NCBI GenBank assembly: GCA_937877605.1 | Contig: CALFJA010000082.1 | Span: 1-51,414, forward strand | Direction of reading: 5' to 3' | DNA: 51,414 bases | Source of the DNA: an uncultured Prevotellaceae bacterium | GTDB taxonomy: Bacteria; Bacteroidota; Bacteroidia; Bacteroidales; Bacteroidaceae | Shown: positions 31,908-39,859 of the stretch, in pieces | Layout: each line of letters starts with the position of its first letter | Numbering within the stretch: the first letter of the stretch is position 1 | Position numbers and translations under genes: made by a program | The notes under the pieces: model-generated | Database searches by the model: none | Told to the model about the DNA's origin: nothing | Seen by the model: the letters and a program-made list of their open reading frames with translations, nothing else

Positions 31908-33204
31908 ATGAATGCCGTATCAAACAGACAACAGCATCGTGTTTTTGCGTTGTTATCAGCTGGTTATTTTATTTTTCTGCTGGTATTTCTGTCAGTTTAC
32001 GGATACACCCCTGTGAACGATACGGAGGGTTACTTGGCTTATGCCAATGCGTGTTTGCAGCACAACGATATCTATCCTTCGGCATGGTTGTTCAAAGGTG
32101 AGGCTTTCATTTGGCATCCGGGCCCCATCAACATGATTATTTGGTCGCTGAAATGGTTTGGTTCCACCACGCCGTTATTGGTGCTTTACTGTCTGATGAA
32201 AGCCCTGACAGTGTTTTTTATTGCCGAAATTACAATCCGTTTTTCTAGTTTTCGCACGGCACTGACTGCTGCCTTACTGTTCATGTGCTACCCTAACAAC
32301 TGGGGACAGAGCACCATGCTGCTTTCGGAAATACCAATGATTTGTCTGATGATGGCTGCCCTGTGCTTGGTATTACATGCTGAAAAGATTTGGCTGATGG
32401 CATTGGCCGGTATCATCATGGCACTTGCCAACTGGTTCCGACCCATTGCAGGCATTTTTCTCATAGCATTATTCATTTGGTTCCTGCTGTTCCGGAGAAC
32501 AGATATCTTGCGAAAATGGCTGCCACTGATGGGTGGATACATGCTGCTGATTCTGCTCATAGGATGGAACAGTTATTACCGTACGGGACATTTTATTTAC
32601 CAAAGCGAATCGTTTTGGTACAACATGGCCGACGATTGCTACGACGGAGCAACACCCGACCCACATTTCGGACAACCGCTCTTCCAAAAAGGAACACCGC
32701 GATACATAGAAAACCGCCAGGAACTCACCTGTTTCGAATGTGAACAGATATGGAGACAGCGTTGCACAGAGTGGCTTAAAAATCATAAAACAGACTATCT
32801 CAAAAAACTGCCGTGGAGTTTATTACATATACAAGAACGATATTGACAATATATCGGCGTTCCTGCCCGATAAACAACAAGCTGAAGAAAACCATGTAAC
32901 GCTCCCTTTGCAGCATATCACGACCGAATGGCGCAACATGACACCCACCCAATGGATAGCATTGGCAACGACAGTCTTCTATCTGATAGTCATGCTGCTG
33001 AGCATCGGAGGAGTATTTGTGCTTGTCCGCCGTCGCCAATGGCAGTTTCTCTTACTCGCACTCCTAATAATAGGAGGGGGAACACTGGCAACCATCCTGC
33101 TTGTTCAAGGAGAAACACGGTTCAAGGCACCGTATATGCCACTATTTTTTATCCTTGCAGCTATTTATTTGAATTACAAAGACTTACAGATGCATTCCAA
33201 TTGA
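31908..33204 (+). pseudogene. Frameshifted GT-C membrane glycosyltransferase
   Basis: Two overlapping frames encode one polytopic protein. The first (31908-32846) carries the N-terminus, with an acidic GYTPVNDTEGYL loop typical of GT-C catalytic sites, HPGPINMIIWS, and at least seven membrane helices. The second supplies the C-terminus (YIYKNDIDNISAFLP, then helices VFYLIVMLLSIGGVF and LLLALLIIGGGTLATILLVQG, and FKAPYMPLFFI). The switch is at 32819-32826, where one extra T in TTTATTAC explains the shift; without it the sequence reads through from PWSL to YIYKND. The first frame ends after HIQERY. It would be a lipid-linked sugar transferase (ArnT/PMT-like) if intact. A sequencing error cannot be excluded. 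The stop codon overlaps the first unit of array B. Confidence 0.85.
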
Positions 33205-33290
33205 GGCTCTTTTGCATGATAAAAGAGGCTCAATCGCACAACGAAAGAGGCTCAATCGCATCACGATTGGGCCTCTTTTAAAATTTGGCT
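33203..33290 (+). repeat. Intergenic 22-bp-period array B (four units), also a terminator hairpin
   Basis: Cores begin at 33203, 33225, 33247 and 33269, exactly 22 bp apart: GAGGCTC three times, then GGGCCTC. Units two and three share GAGGCTCAATCGCA. The first overlaps the stop codon of the preceding gene. The end of unit two with units three and four folds into AAAGAGGCTCAATCG / CGATTGGGCCTCTTT, one mismatch and a 5-nt loop, followed by TTTT, a good terminator. It separates two convergent genes. Confidence 0.88.
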
Positions 33291-33350
33291 GAATTTCCCT
33301 GGGGTTTTTAATGGTTACTTTCAGGCGATAGGAATTATTCACACACTTCC

Positions 33351-34514
33351 TTACAAACTCGCAATCAGTATCTCTCTTATATTTTCCTCCGATAAAGGTA
33401 CATACGCCTTGTCCAAACCCTCGTTCACAGCAATATGGTGAGCCATCTCATCTATACGGCTCTCATCAATGCCTACCTCGCGAAGGTGCATCGGAATATT
33501 AATACTCTCGAAGAATTTATAGGTCGCTTCAATTGCCTTTTCGGCTATCTCCTGCTTGGGAAGGTCAGCATCTATACCGAAAACATTAACACCGTATTTC
33601 ACGAAACGGTCGATCGTCTTCTCACTGAGGATATGGTGCATCCATCTCGGGGTGATGATGGCAAGACCTTCTCCATGGGTAATATCGTAGTAGGCACTTA
33701 ACGCATGCTCTATGGCATGACATGGCCAGCCTGAATATGAATTTCCGAGCGAAAGGATACCGTTGCATCCATAGGTGCAGCACAACATCATTTCAGCACG
33801 GGCTGTATAATCCTCTGGATTGTCCAGACATTTGCGTGCATTCGTCATCAAACTGCGCAGTTCAGCTTCGCAGATACCATCATTCAGCAGCGTGGTGTCT
33901 GCTGTAAAATACTGTTCCATTACATGATTCATAGCATCGGCACAACCTGCAGCCGTCTGCTTCTTCGATACAGAGAAGGTGTAAGTCGGGTCGAGGATGG
34001 AACAAACCGGGAACAGCAGCGGATCAATATAACCCACTTTGTCGTTTGTCTCTGTGCGTGAGATAACGCCGCCGCAATCGTATTCGCTTCCAGTGGCCGC
34101 CAAAGTCAAAATGTCTACTATCGGAAGGGCGGACTTTGCCTTTACCTTATATGATATCAAATCCCAAGGGTCACCATCGTACTTCGCACCAGCCGAAATC
34201 GCCTTCGAACAGTCTAAAACACTGCCGCCACCTACTGCCAAAATGACTTCTATCTGCTGCTCCTTGCAGATACGGACACCGTCAAGCACGCTTGGATCAT
34301 ACTTCGGATTGGGCTGAATGCCTGGCAATTCGTAAATTTCAAAATCGGAAAGCAGTTCCTTTACACGATCGTACAAACCTAGTTTCTTTATACTTCCACC
34401 ACCATAGGTCAACAGCACACGCCTACCAAGAGGACGCATCACATCGGGAAGATTCATAATAGCATCCTTACCAAAAATCAAACGCGTCGGCGTCATGTAA
34501 TCAAAATTCTGCAT
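33351..34514 (-). CDS. Iron-containing alcohol dehydrogenase, YqhD/BdhA type
   Basis: The 387-aa cytosolic enzyme reduces aldehydes, including butanal, using NAD(P)H. The nucleotide-binding loop is AVGGGSVLDCSKA (93-105, GGGS at 95-98) and the upstream TYGGGSIKK matches the group. Metal ligands are Asp193, His197 (GCADAMNHVMEQY), His266 (WPCHAIEH) and His280 (DITHGEGLAI). All are present, so the site is complete. The N-terminal MQNFDYMTPTRLIFGK is typical of BDH/YqhD. The gene is separated by only 28 bp from the hydrolase fusion upstream on the same strand, so it may be co-transcribed with it. Confidence 0.93.
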   Translation of the reverse strand: MQNFDYMTPTRLIFGKDAIMNLPDVMRPLGRRVLLTYGGGSIKKLGLYDRVKELLSDFEIYELPGIQPNPKYDPSVLDGVRICKEQQIEVILAVGGGSVLDCSKAISAGAKYDGDPWDLISYKVKAKSALPIVDILTLAATGSEYDCGGVISRTETNDKVGYIDPLLFPVCSILDPTYTFSVSKKQTAAGCADAMNHVMEQYFTADTTLLNDGICEAELRSLMTNARKCLDNPEDYTARAEMMLCCTYGCNGILSLGNSYSGWPCHAIEHALSAYYDITHGEGLAIITPRWMHHILSEKTIDRFVKYGVNVFGIDADLPKQEIAEKAIEATYKFFESINIPMHLREVGIDESRIDEMAHHIAVNEGLDKAYVPLSEENIREILIASL

Positions 34515-34542
34515 AATTTATAGTTTTTTGTTGGTTATTTGA

Positions 34543-36996
34543 CTATTGTAAAAGGTTCTTTCGGAAAAAGGATTCCAATTTATCCCATGGTATCATGCTC
34601 TTCGTTCCACCATCGTAAAGGTCGCAGTGTGTGGCACCTGGGACGATAAGCAGTTCCTTGTTTTCGGGATTGGGATTAGGTTTTATACCGGCTTCCGGAC
34701 GACCATTTACCATATACTTGAAAGCATCCTCGCCAAAATAGCGCGAATGTGCTTTCTCACCGTGCATGACAAGCACGGCCGAACGGATTTCGTTCGTATA
34801 GTACAGGAAGCGGGCATTGGCATATGACTGCGTTCCTATTATACGCCAGCCGTCATTTGAATTGCCACTGCGGATATGATAGCCACGGGAGGTCTTGTAA
34901 TAGTCATGATAATCCTTCACGAACTGCGGTGCTTCGTCGGGCAAAGGATCGATTACACCGCCTGCCATAGCCTTGTTGTCCTCCATTCGCTGACGACTTA
35001 GAGCCTCGCGTGCAGCATGACGAGCCTCTTCACTATCGTCTGCATCGTAGTAGCCATTACCGCTGACGCGGGTCATATCATACATGGTAGAAACCAGTGT
35101 TGCCTTTATACGCGTATCGGCAGCAGCGGCATTCAAAGCTATACCGCCCCAACCGCAAATACCGATAATACCTATGCGGTCGGCATCGACATTCTCCAGC
35201 GAAGAGAGATAGTCAACAGCAGCCATGAAATCCTCAGTATTGATATCCGGAGAAGCCGTCCGACGAGGTTCACCACTACTCTCTCCCGTGAAGGAAGGAT
35301 CGAATGCCAGCGCAATAAAACCGCGCTCTGCCATCTTCATGGCATACAAACCACTCGACTGCTCCTTAACGGCACCAAAAGGACCACACACTGCAAGTGC
35401 TGCAAGCTTTCCATCAATTCCTTTCGGCTCATACAAGTCGGCAGCCAATGTAAAACCATGCTGCGTTTCGAATGTCACCTTTCGGTGCGTAACTTTCTCA
35501 CTTAGCGGAAACACCTTGTCCCACGCTTCAACTAATTTCAATTCTTTCATATATTCATCATTTATTTTTTTGTTTCTTATACCCTTAATCATTTTCTTCA
35601 AACGCTCAAAATTAGATGGTTCTGCTACCGCATCGGACGAAAGACGAACTCCATCGAGTGAGAAAAAATGCGCAAAATGATAGTTCACATTGGTCTCATC
35701 CTGATAGGTCAGGTCACCGATATAAAGCGTTTGTGGACGAACAGATAAGGGAGAATACACTATTTCTCCGTCTGACGAACTACGCGCAACCTCAACACGC
35801 TGCTCCCATTCATGTCGATACTGGGCCGAATCACCGCTGAAGTAATCCAGATAGGCCGTCAACACATTACCGTTCAGCGACAATACTACCAGAAAGATCC
35901 ATGCAAACACCGTCGACAGAAGTGCCACCGACGATGCACGCAGGCGCAACCAGCTGTCTACCTCGTCGGCATAACGGTGAACAATGGTATTGAAAAGAAT
36001 GAACGAATAGATAATGAAGAACACCAACAAAGCATCTGCAGTGCGACCGATAACCACCGTCGATAGTCCCATTGTACAAGGTACATGCGCAAGAAAAAGA
36101 ACAATAATTACAAAAACGGCTGTCCGAAGGATCGGAAGGTCAAACATTGGCAGGCGTGCTATGGGGGTTCCTATTATATAAATATAGGCAGCCAAGGCCA
36201 ATAATACAGCCGGTAACCATACAACCAGCCAACTAATTGTCTGTATGGGGGCTACAACCAGTGTCCAAAGCATAGGCGAATCGGTCAGACCAGCCTGCAT
36301 ACGATGGATGTTTCCAGGATCGAATACCACCAACAGGAAAAAGAACGCTGTAACAAACAATATCAGTTTTTCCGCCTTTCCAACGGGATGATGCCTGAAA
36401 TAGTACAGACCGAACAAGGAAAAAACAAACAGAACAGCGGTAACTTCGTTGCTGCCGACAATACAAATAGCCAAAACTATCTTCAATACGGTTGCCCAGA
36501 TGCTGCTGTTGCGCAGTAAACCGATGAAAACAAACAGCAAAAACGAACAAACCGTATAGGCCGTATAGCTCGAAAACCAGTAAAATGCCTCGGCGATGCT
36601 CGGACAAAGGGACAAATACAGGATAAAAAACAACCCAGATACGCTGAACTGCTCCTTTGTGTTCAACACACAGCCGAAAAGACTTCTCACGGCATAGAAC
36701 ACTGAAGCAAGCAAGCCAAGCAGCAGCACAATACTGTAGAAAGTGAGCCAGCCGGCCGACTGGGAAAACTCCAGCGGGTTAAGACGAGACAGCAGCGTGG
36801 CAAAATAACGACCGGAAAAAGACAAATAACTTTCTATCATCGTAGAAAACCAACCCGACTGGGCATCACGCATGGCATAGCCGTAATCGTCAAGAACGGG
36901 AAAAGCACAGAATGCATTCAGTAAAAATGGCAAGACTACTACGATTGTCAGCAACAAAACCAATAAGTGAATATGTCTTTTCAACAGCGATAACAT
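34543..36996 (-). CDS. Fusion of a DUF6056-like membrane domain and an alpha/beta hydrolase
   Basis: The 817-aa frame has two parts. Residues 1-480 are a polytopic membrane domain with a GT-C-like start (PVLDDYGYAMRDAQSGWF), about ten or more helices and a soluble tail, matching the DUF6056 style. Residues 483-817 form a complete dienelactone-hydrolase/YcjY-type alpha/beta hydrolase with nucleophile elbow GIICGWGG-like (GICGWGG, Cys614) and late AVLVMHGEKAHSRYFG and PGATHCDLYDG supplying Asp and His. The second part begins MKELKLVEAWDKVFPLSEKV, exactly how free-standing hydrolases of this family begin, with ATG at 35550. An A7 tract lies just upstream of that ATG. The fusion may be genuine or may result from slippage that joined two genes in frame. 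Confidence 0.75.
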   Translation of the reverse strand: MLSLLKRHIHLLVLLLTIVVVLPFLLNAFCAFPVLDDYGYAMRDAQSGWFSTMIESYLSFSGRYFATLLSRLNPLEFSQSAGWLTFYSIVLLLGLLASVFYAVRSLFGCVLNTKEQFSVSGLFFILYLSLCPSIAEAFYWFSSYTAYTVCSFLLFVFIGLLRNSSIWATVLKIVLAICIVGSNEVTAVLFVFSLFGLYYFRHHPVGKAEKLILFVTAFFFLLVVFDPGNIHRMQAGLTDSPMLWTLVVAPIQTISWLVVWLPAVLLALAAYIYIIGTPIARLPMFDLPILRTAVFVIIVLFLAHVPCTMGLSTVVIGRTADALLVFFIIYSFILFNTIVHRYADEVDSWLRLRASSVALLSTVFAWIFLVVLSLNGNVLTAYLDYFSGDSAQYRHEWEQRVEVARSSSDGEIVYSPLSVRPQTLYIGDLTYQDETNVNYHFAHFFSLDGVRLSSDAVAEPSNFERLKKMIKGIRNKKINDEYMKELKLVEAWDKVFPLSEKVTHRKVTFETQHGFTLAADLYEPKGIDGKLAALAVCGPFGAVKEQSSGLYAMKMAERGFIALAFDPSFTGESSGEPRRTASPDINTEDFMAAVDYLSSLENVDADRIGIIGICGWGGIALNAAAADTRIKATLVSTMYDMTRVSGNGYYDADDSEEARHAAREALSRQRMEDNKAMAGGVIDPLPDEAPQFVKDYHDYYKTSRGYHIRSGNSNDGWRIIGTQSYANARFLYYTNEIRSAVLVMHGEKAHSRYFGEDAFKYMVNGRPEAGIKPNPNPENKELLIVPGATHCDLYDGGTKSMIPWDKLESFFRKNLLQ

Positions 36997-37238
36997 TATT
37001 ATTATTTTTAATTTATTTTTATTTGAATTTCTGATGATGATATTATACTGTGGAAAATGTGTAAAACATTCTCATCTTTCTGATTTATAATTGTTTCCAT
37101 TTTCAAAAATTGTAGATAACTGTTTGATAAATTCTGAATAACTTCCGGGTTTTCCACAATAGGCGGGAAAAGTCTGGTTATCCACATTTTTTCCACAGGT
37201 TATCCACGAGTTTTCCACAGACTTATCCACAATAGACC
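36997..37238. other. Candidate replication origin with DnaA boxes
   Basis: This 240-bp intergenic region has an AT-rich left half (TTATTATTATTTTTAA near 36990-37020) and a right half packed with DnaA boxes. Plus-strand boxes are at 37150 (TTTTCCACA), 37178 (TTATCCACA), 37189 (TTTTCCACA), 37200 (TTATCCACG), 37211 (TTTTCCACA) and 37223 (TTATCCACA). The last five are 11, 11, 11 and 12 bp apart, placing them on one face of the helix. A minus-strand box lies at 37049-37057. This arrangement is expected of oriC. No dnaA gene is visible in the window, which is common in Bacteroidota. Confidence 0.65.
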
Positions 37239-38291
37239 TCAGCCATTCAGGTTTTTCAGGATACATTGACACACATATTCCGGCTCATGTGCCAGACAAG
37301 CATAGGGTTGTTCTTTACGCCGGCAAGGTCTGTCGCCGTAGATAGAGCACGGATGGCATTCCAATGTCGCAGGAGCAACAACTGTCTGTCCTTGGTTCCA
37401 TCCGAGAAATCCTGCCAGTGGGCTGGTGGCTCCCCAGATGCTCAGCACTCGTGTTCCCACCATTGACGCCAGATGCATGTTCGCACTATCCATCGACACC
37501 ATCAGGTCGAGGTGCGACATCAGTACAAGTTCCTGGTCAAGACCCTTCAGTTGTGCCGAGGCATTGACTGCATTAGGGATCGACTGGCACATTTCATCGA
37601 CGATGGCGTGTTCCTCCTTGCTGCCGCAGAAGAAGAAAAATCGGCTTTCCGGGCTTTTTTCGGCTGTGAGCACCAGCGACTCCCTGAGTTTTTCGGAGGG
37701 ATATATCTTTGCCTTGTGTGCCGCAAAGGGTGCCACACCTATCCATTTCTCCCCCGCAGGTTTATTACGGAACATTTCCGGCAGCAGAGTGAGGTCGCCG
37801 CCAGCTGGCGGAAAGATGGAATTGAACTTCAGTTCGACGGGATATCCCAGTCTAGCCAGCACATCGGCATAGTTTTGGAACGAGGTGGACAGTTGCTTTC
37901 TTATTTTGTTTATACTGCGTGTGAGGCGGCGTTTCTCACTCCGGTGTTTGTCTATATGCTGCACCTTGTAGCCGTTTATCATAAAAAGCAGCCTTAGGTA
38001 TTTGGTCCGCAGTACATCGTGCATGTCGGCCACGCAGGTGAAGTGTTTAGCCGACAGCCGCCGGTAGAGTTCATTCAGTCCGCCCAGTCGCTTGTATTCT
38101 TTTTTCAGGTCGGCGCTCATGAAACCTACATTGGGTGCCAGATTTTCGAAGAACGGCTTGGTAAAGGGCTTGCTCAGCACCGTTATCCGCAGGTCTGGGT
38201 ATTGCGCTGCCAGTGAACTTACCACAGGTACGAGCATGGCAACATCTCCCATTGCCGAAAAACGGTAAATAAGTATGTGTTCAGTTCTCAT
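37239..38291 (-). CDS. GT9 family glycosyltransferase (heptosyltransferase-like)
   Basis: The 350-aa protein belongs to glycosyltransferase family 9, which includes WaaF/WaaC enzymes that add heptose to lipid A-core using ADP-heptose. The N-terminal half has HILIYRFSAMGDVAMLVPVV, the first Rossmann fold. The nucleotide-sugar domain shows WIGVAPFAAHKAKIYPSEK, FFFFCGSKEEHA and MDSANMHLASMVGTRVLSIWG, the hallmark SMDSxxMHLA. The Cys-rich ECHPCSIYGDRPCRRKEQPYAC tail is common in Bacteroidota members. It acts at the cytoplasmic face in LPS core synthesis. A DUF4254 gene lies upstream, a frequent pairing. Its stop codon abuts the DnaA-box cluster. Confidence 0.9.
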   Translation of the reverse strand: MRTEHILIYRFSAMGDVAMLVPVVSSLAAQYPDLRITVLSKPFTKPFFENLAPNVGFMSADLKKEYKRLGGLNELYRRLSAKHFTCVADMHDVLRTKYLRLLFMINGYKVQHIDKHRSEKRRLTRSINKIRKQLSTSFQNYADVLARLGYPVELKFNSIFPPAGGDLTLLPEMFRNKPAGEKWIGVAPFAAHKAKIYPSEKLRESLVLTAEKSPESRFFFFCGSKEEHAIVDEMCQSIPNAVNASAQLKGLDQELVLMSHLDLMVSMDSANMHLASMVGTRVLSIWGATSPLAGFLGWNQGQTVVAPATLECHPCSIYGDRPCRRKEQPYACLAHEPEYVCQCILKNLNG

Positions 38292-38343
38292 CTTTTTTAC
38301 TGTTCCTCTTCCTAGAAACCCCTAGGAGTTCCTAAAAAAAGCC

Positions 38344-38946
38344 CTACTTTTTATACAGCACGGGGTTTGTATCGGCGTCGTTGTACATCTTCATCTGCAG
38401 GTACACCTTCATGTATTTCCGTCCTGCCTTGATGTCTTCGAGCAGTTCCTCAATGGCAGTGGAGAGATCCACTTGCTGCTCCAGCAGCACATTGAGTTTG
38501 GCGGTGCACTTTGCGATGTGTTCAGGCGAGGCATCGGTGCGCTCCGTCTGCTCCTTCATGTGGTATATTTTCAGTGCCAGGATGGAGAGGCGGTCCACTG
38601 CCCAGGCGGGGCTTTCGGTGTTGATGCGTGCCTCGGGAAGCACCTTTACATCGGCATATTTCTGGCGGAAGTAGGCATCAATCTGCTCAACGAGGTCGGT
38701 GCGGTCTTGGTTCGACTTGTCGATGCGGCGCTTCAGCGTGAGTGCTTCCTTCGGGTCGATGTTCGGGTCGCGGATGATATCTTCAAAATGCCATTGAACG
38801 GTGTCTATCCAGTTTTTCAGATATAGTCGGTTTTCAATCGTATCGGCAGGATAGGGATTGTTGATGGGAGTGTCCACATTGTCGGTTACATGATAGTCTT
38901 TAATAGACTGGTTGAAGATTTGGTGGCAAAGATCTGTAAATTTCAT
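38344..38946 (-). CDS. DUF4254 family protein
   Basis: I start at the ATG at 38946 (MKFTDLCHQIFNQSIKDYHV), giving 200 aa; the longer frame to 39033 adds 29 residues that do not look conserved. The protein matches DUF4254, with NPYPADTIENRLYLKNWIDTVQWHFEDIIRDP and RIDKSNQDRTDLVEQID. It is all-helical and lacks signal or membrane segments. Function is unknown. In Bacteroidota it is regularly next to GT9 glycosyltransferases, as here (52 bp gap), which hints at a role in LPS core assembly. Confidence 0.88.
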   Translation of the reverse strand: MKFTDLCHQIFNQSIKDYHVTDNVDTPINNPYPADTIENRLYLKNWIDTVQWHFEDIIRDPNIDPKEALTLKRRIDKSNQDRTDLVEQIDAYFRQKYADVKVLPEARINTESPAWAVDRLSILALKIYHMKEQTERTDASPEHIAKCTAKLNVLLEQQVDLSTAIEELLEDIKAGRKYMKVYLQMKMYNDADTNPVLYKK

Positions 38947-39161
38947 GGTGAATGGTTTTATGATTGTTTGCAAACAAAGATAGGATTTATGTGCAATGTA
39001 GCCAAATTTTTCCTTGACAAACTTGCAAAACATCCTTGCAATCTTCGTTGTTTTTGCTCGGTAAGATACAGAAAATATACTGAATTACCGAATGAATGGA
39101 AATCTTGTTCCATCATTCTTGTATACTTTTGTAACTCATTGACAGTTAATAGTTTGCATTT

Positions 39162-39255
39162 AAGCCCCAAACGCTTTCCGTTTGGGGCTTAAACGGAAGG
39201 TAAAAGGAGCCCGGACAGAAAGCGTTTTGGCTCCAAACGGAAAGCGGGTGTCCGG
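39162..39255 (+). repeat. Intergenic 22-bp-period array C (four units) in a divergent promoter region
   Basis: The AAAC/GGAC cores lie at 39169, 39191, 39213 and 39235, exactly 22 bp apart, within units AAGCCCCAAACG, GGGGCTTAAACGG, GGAGCCCGGACAG and TGGCTCCAAACGG. The first two fold into AAGCCCCAAACG / CGTTTGGGGCTT, a 12-bp perfect stem. CCGGACA and TGTCCGG form a second inverted pair around the last units. The 523-bp region 38947-39469 has divergent genes on both sides; outside the array and the acpP promoter it is AT-rich with no gene. Confidence 0.85.
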
Positions 39256-39387
39256 GTGATAATTTTCAACTTTTTCCGCTTGGTCCTTTTCTTACATTAA
39301 ATATTCCATTTTTCTGCTTTCCAAACGGTATTTTTTTGCACAAAACCCCATTTAATGTGCAGTAAACACCGCTTTTTAGATAAAAAG

Positions 39388-39419
39388 TTTGTTTATATAA
39401 ATTTAATTTTGTTCCTTTG
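39388..39419 (+). promoter_or_regulatory. acpP promoter
   Basis: TTTG (39388-39391), a 20-bp spacer and TTCCTTTG (39412-39419) agree with the Bacteroidota consensus apart from one base. The acpP start codon follows 50 bp later. Confidence 0.65.
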
Positions 39420-39469
39420 CCACAGTTTTTGAAAATCTGAATTATTTATCAACATTAAATTTTACTATT

Positions 39470-39706
39470 ATGTCAGAAATTGAAGCAAAAGTTAAAGAGA
39501 TTATCGTTGACAAATTGGCTCTTGACGCATCAGAAGTAAAGCGTGAATCAAGCTTCGCCAACGACCTTGGTGCCGATTCACTCGATATCGTAGAGTTGAT
39601 CATGGAATTTGAGAAGGAGTTCGGCGTATCCATCCCCGACGACCAGTCAGAGACCATCCAGACTGTTGGTGATGCTATTGATTATATTGAGGCAAACGCT
39701 AAGTAA
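39470..39706 (+). CDS. acpP: Acyl carrier protein
   Basis: This 78-aa acidic four-helix protein carries growing acyl chains in fatty acid synthesis on a phosphopantetheine arm. The attachment serine is Ser37 in GADSLDIVELIMEFEKEFG. The start MSEIEAKVKEIIVDKL is the expected helix 1. It precedes fabF, the usual neighbour. A hairpin with a T run lies between the two, so most transcripts probably end after acpP, which would give more carrier than enzyme. Confidence 0.98.
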   Translation: MSEIEAKVKEIIVDKLALDASEVKRESSFANDLGADSLDIVELIMEFEKEFGVSIPDDQSETIQTVGDAIDYIEANAK

Positions 39707-39744
39707 TTAATAGAGAGCTTACAAAGGAAAATTTTAATGATAGG

Positions 39745-39815
39745 ATAAGGATTATGGATCAGTAGTTTCTGGTTTCCTTAAACACTGGAATGCTGTTCTA
39801 TAATCCTTATTTTTT
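39745..39815 (+). terminator. Terminator or attenuator between acpP and fabF
   Basis: ATAAGGATTAT (39745-39755) pairs perfectly with ATAATCCTTAT (39800-39810), followed by TTTTT. The loop is 44 nt, unusually long, and could hold further structure. Confidence 0.65.
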
Positions 39816-39859
39816 AATCTGGGAAATTAAGTTTTCATTCTGTATTTACACACTTCATA

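Noticed and set aside
37008..37272. Short minus-strand frames in the DnaA-box region
   Set aside because: They consist of AT-rich intergenic sequence and repeated boxes and show no protein features.
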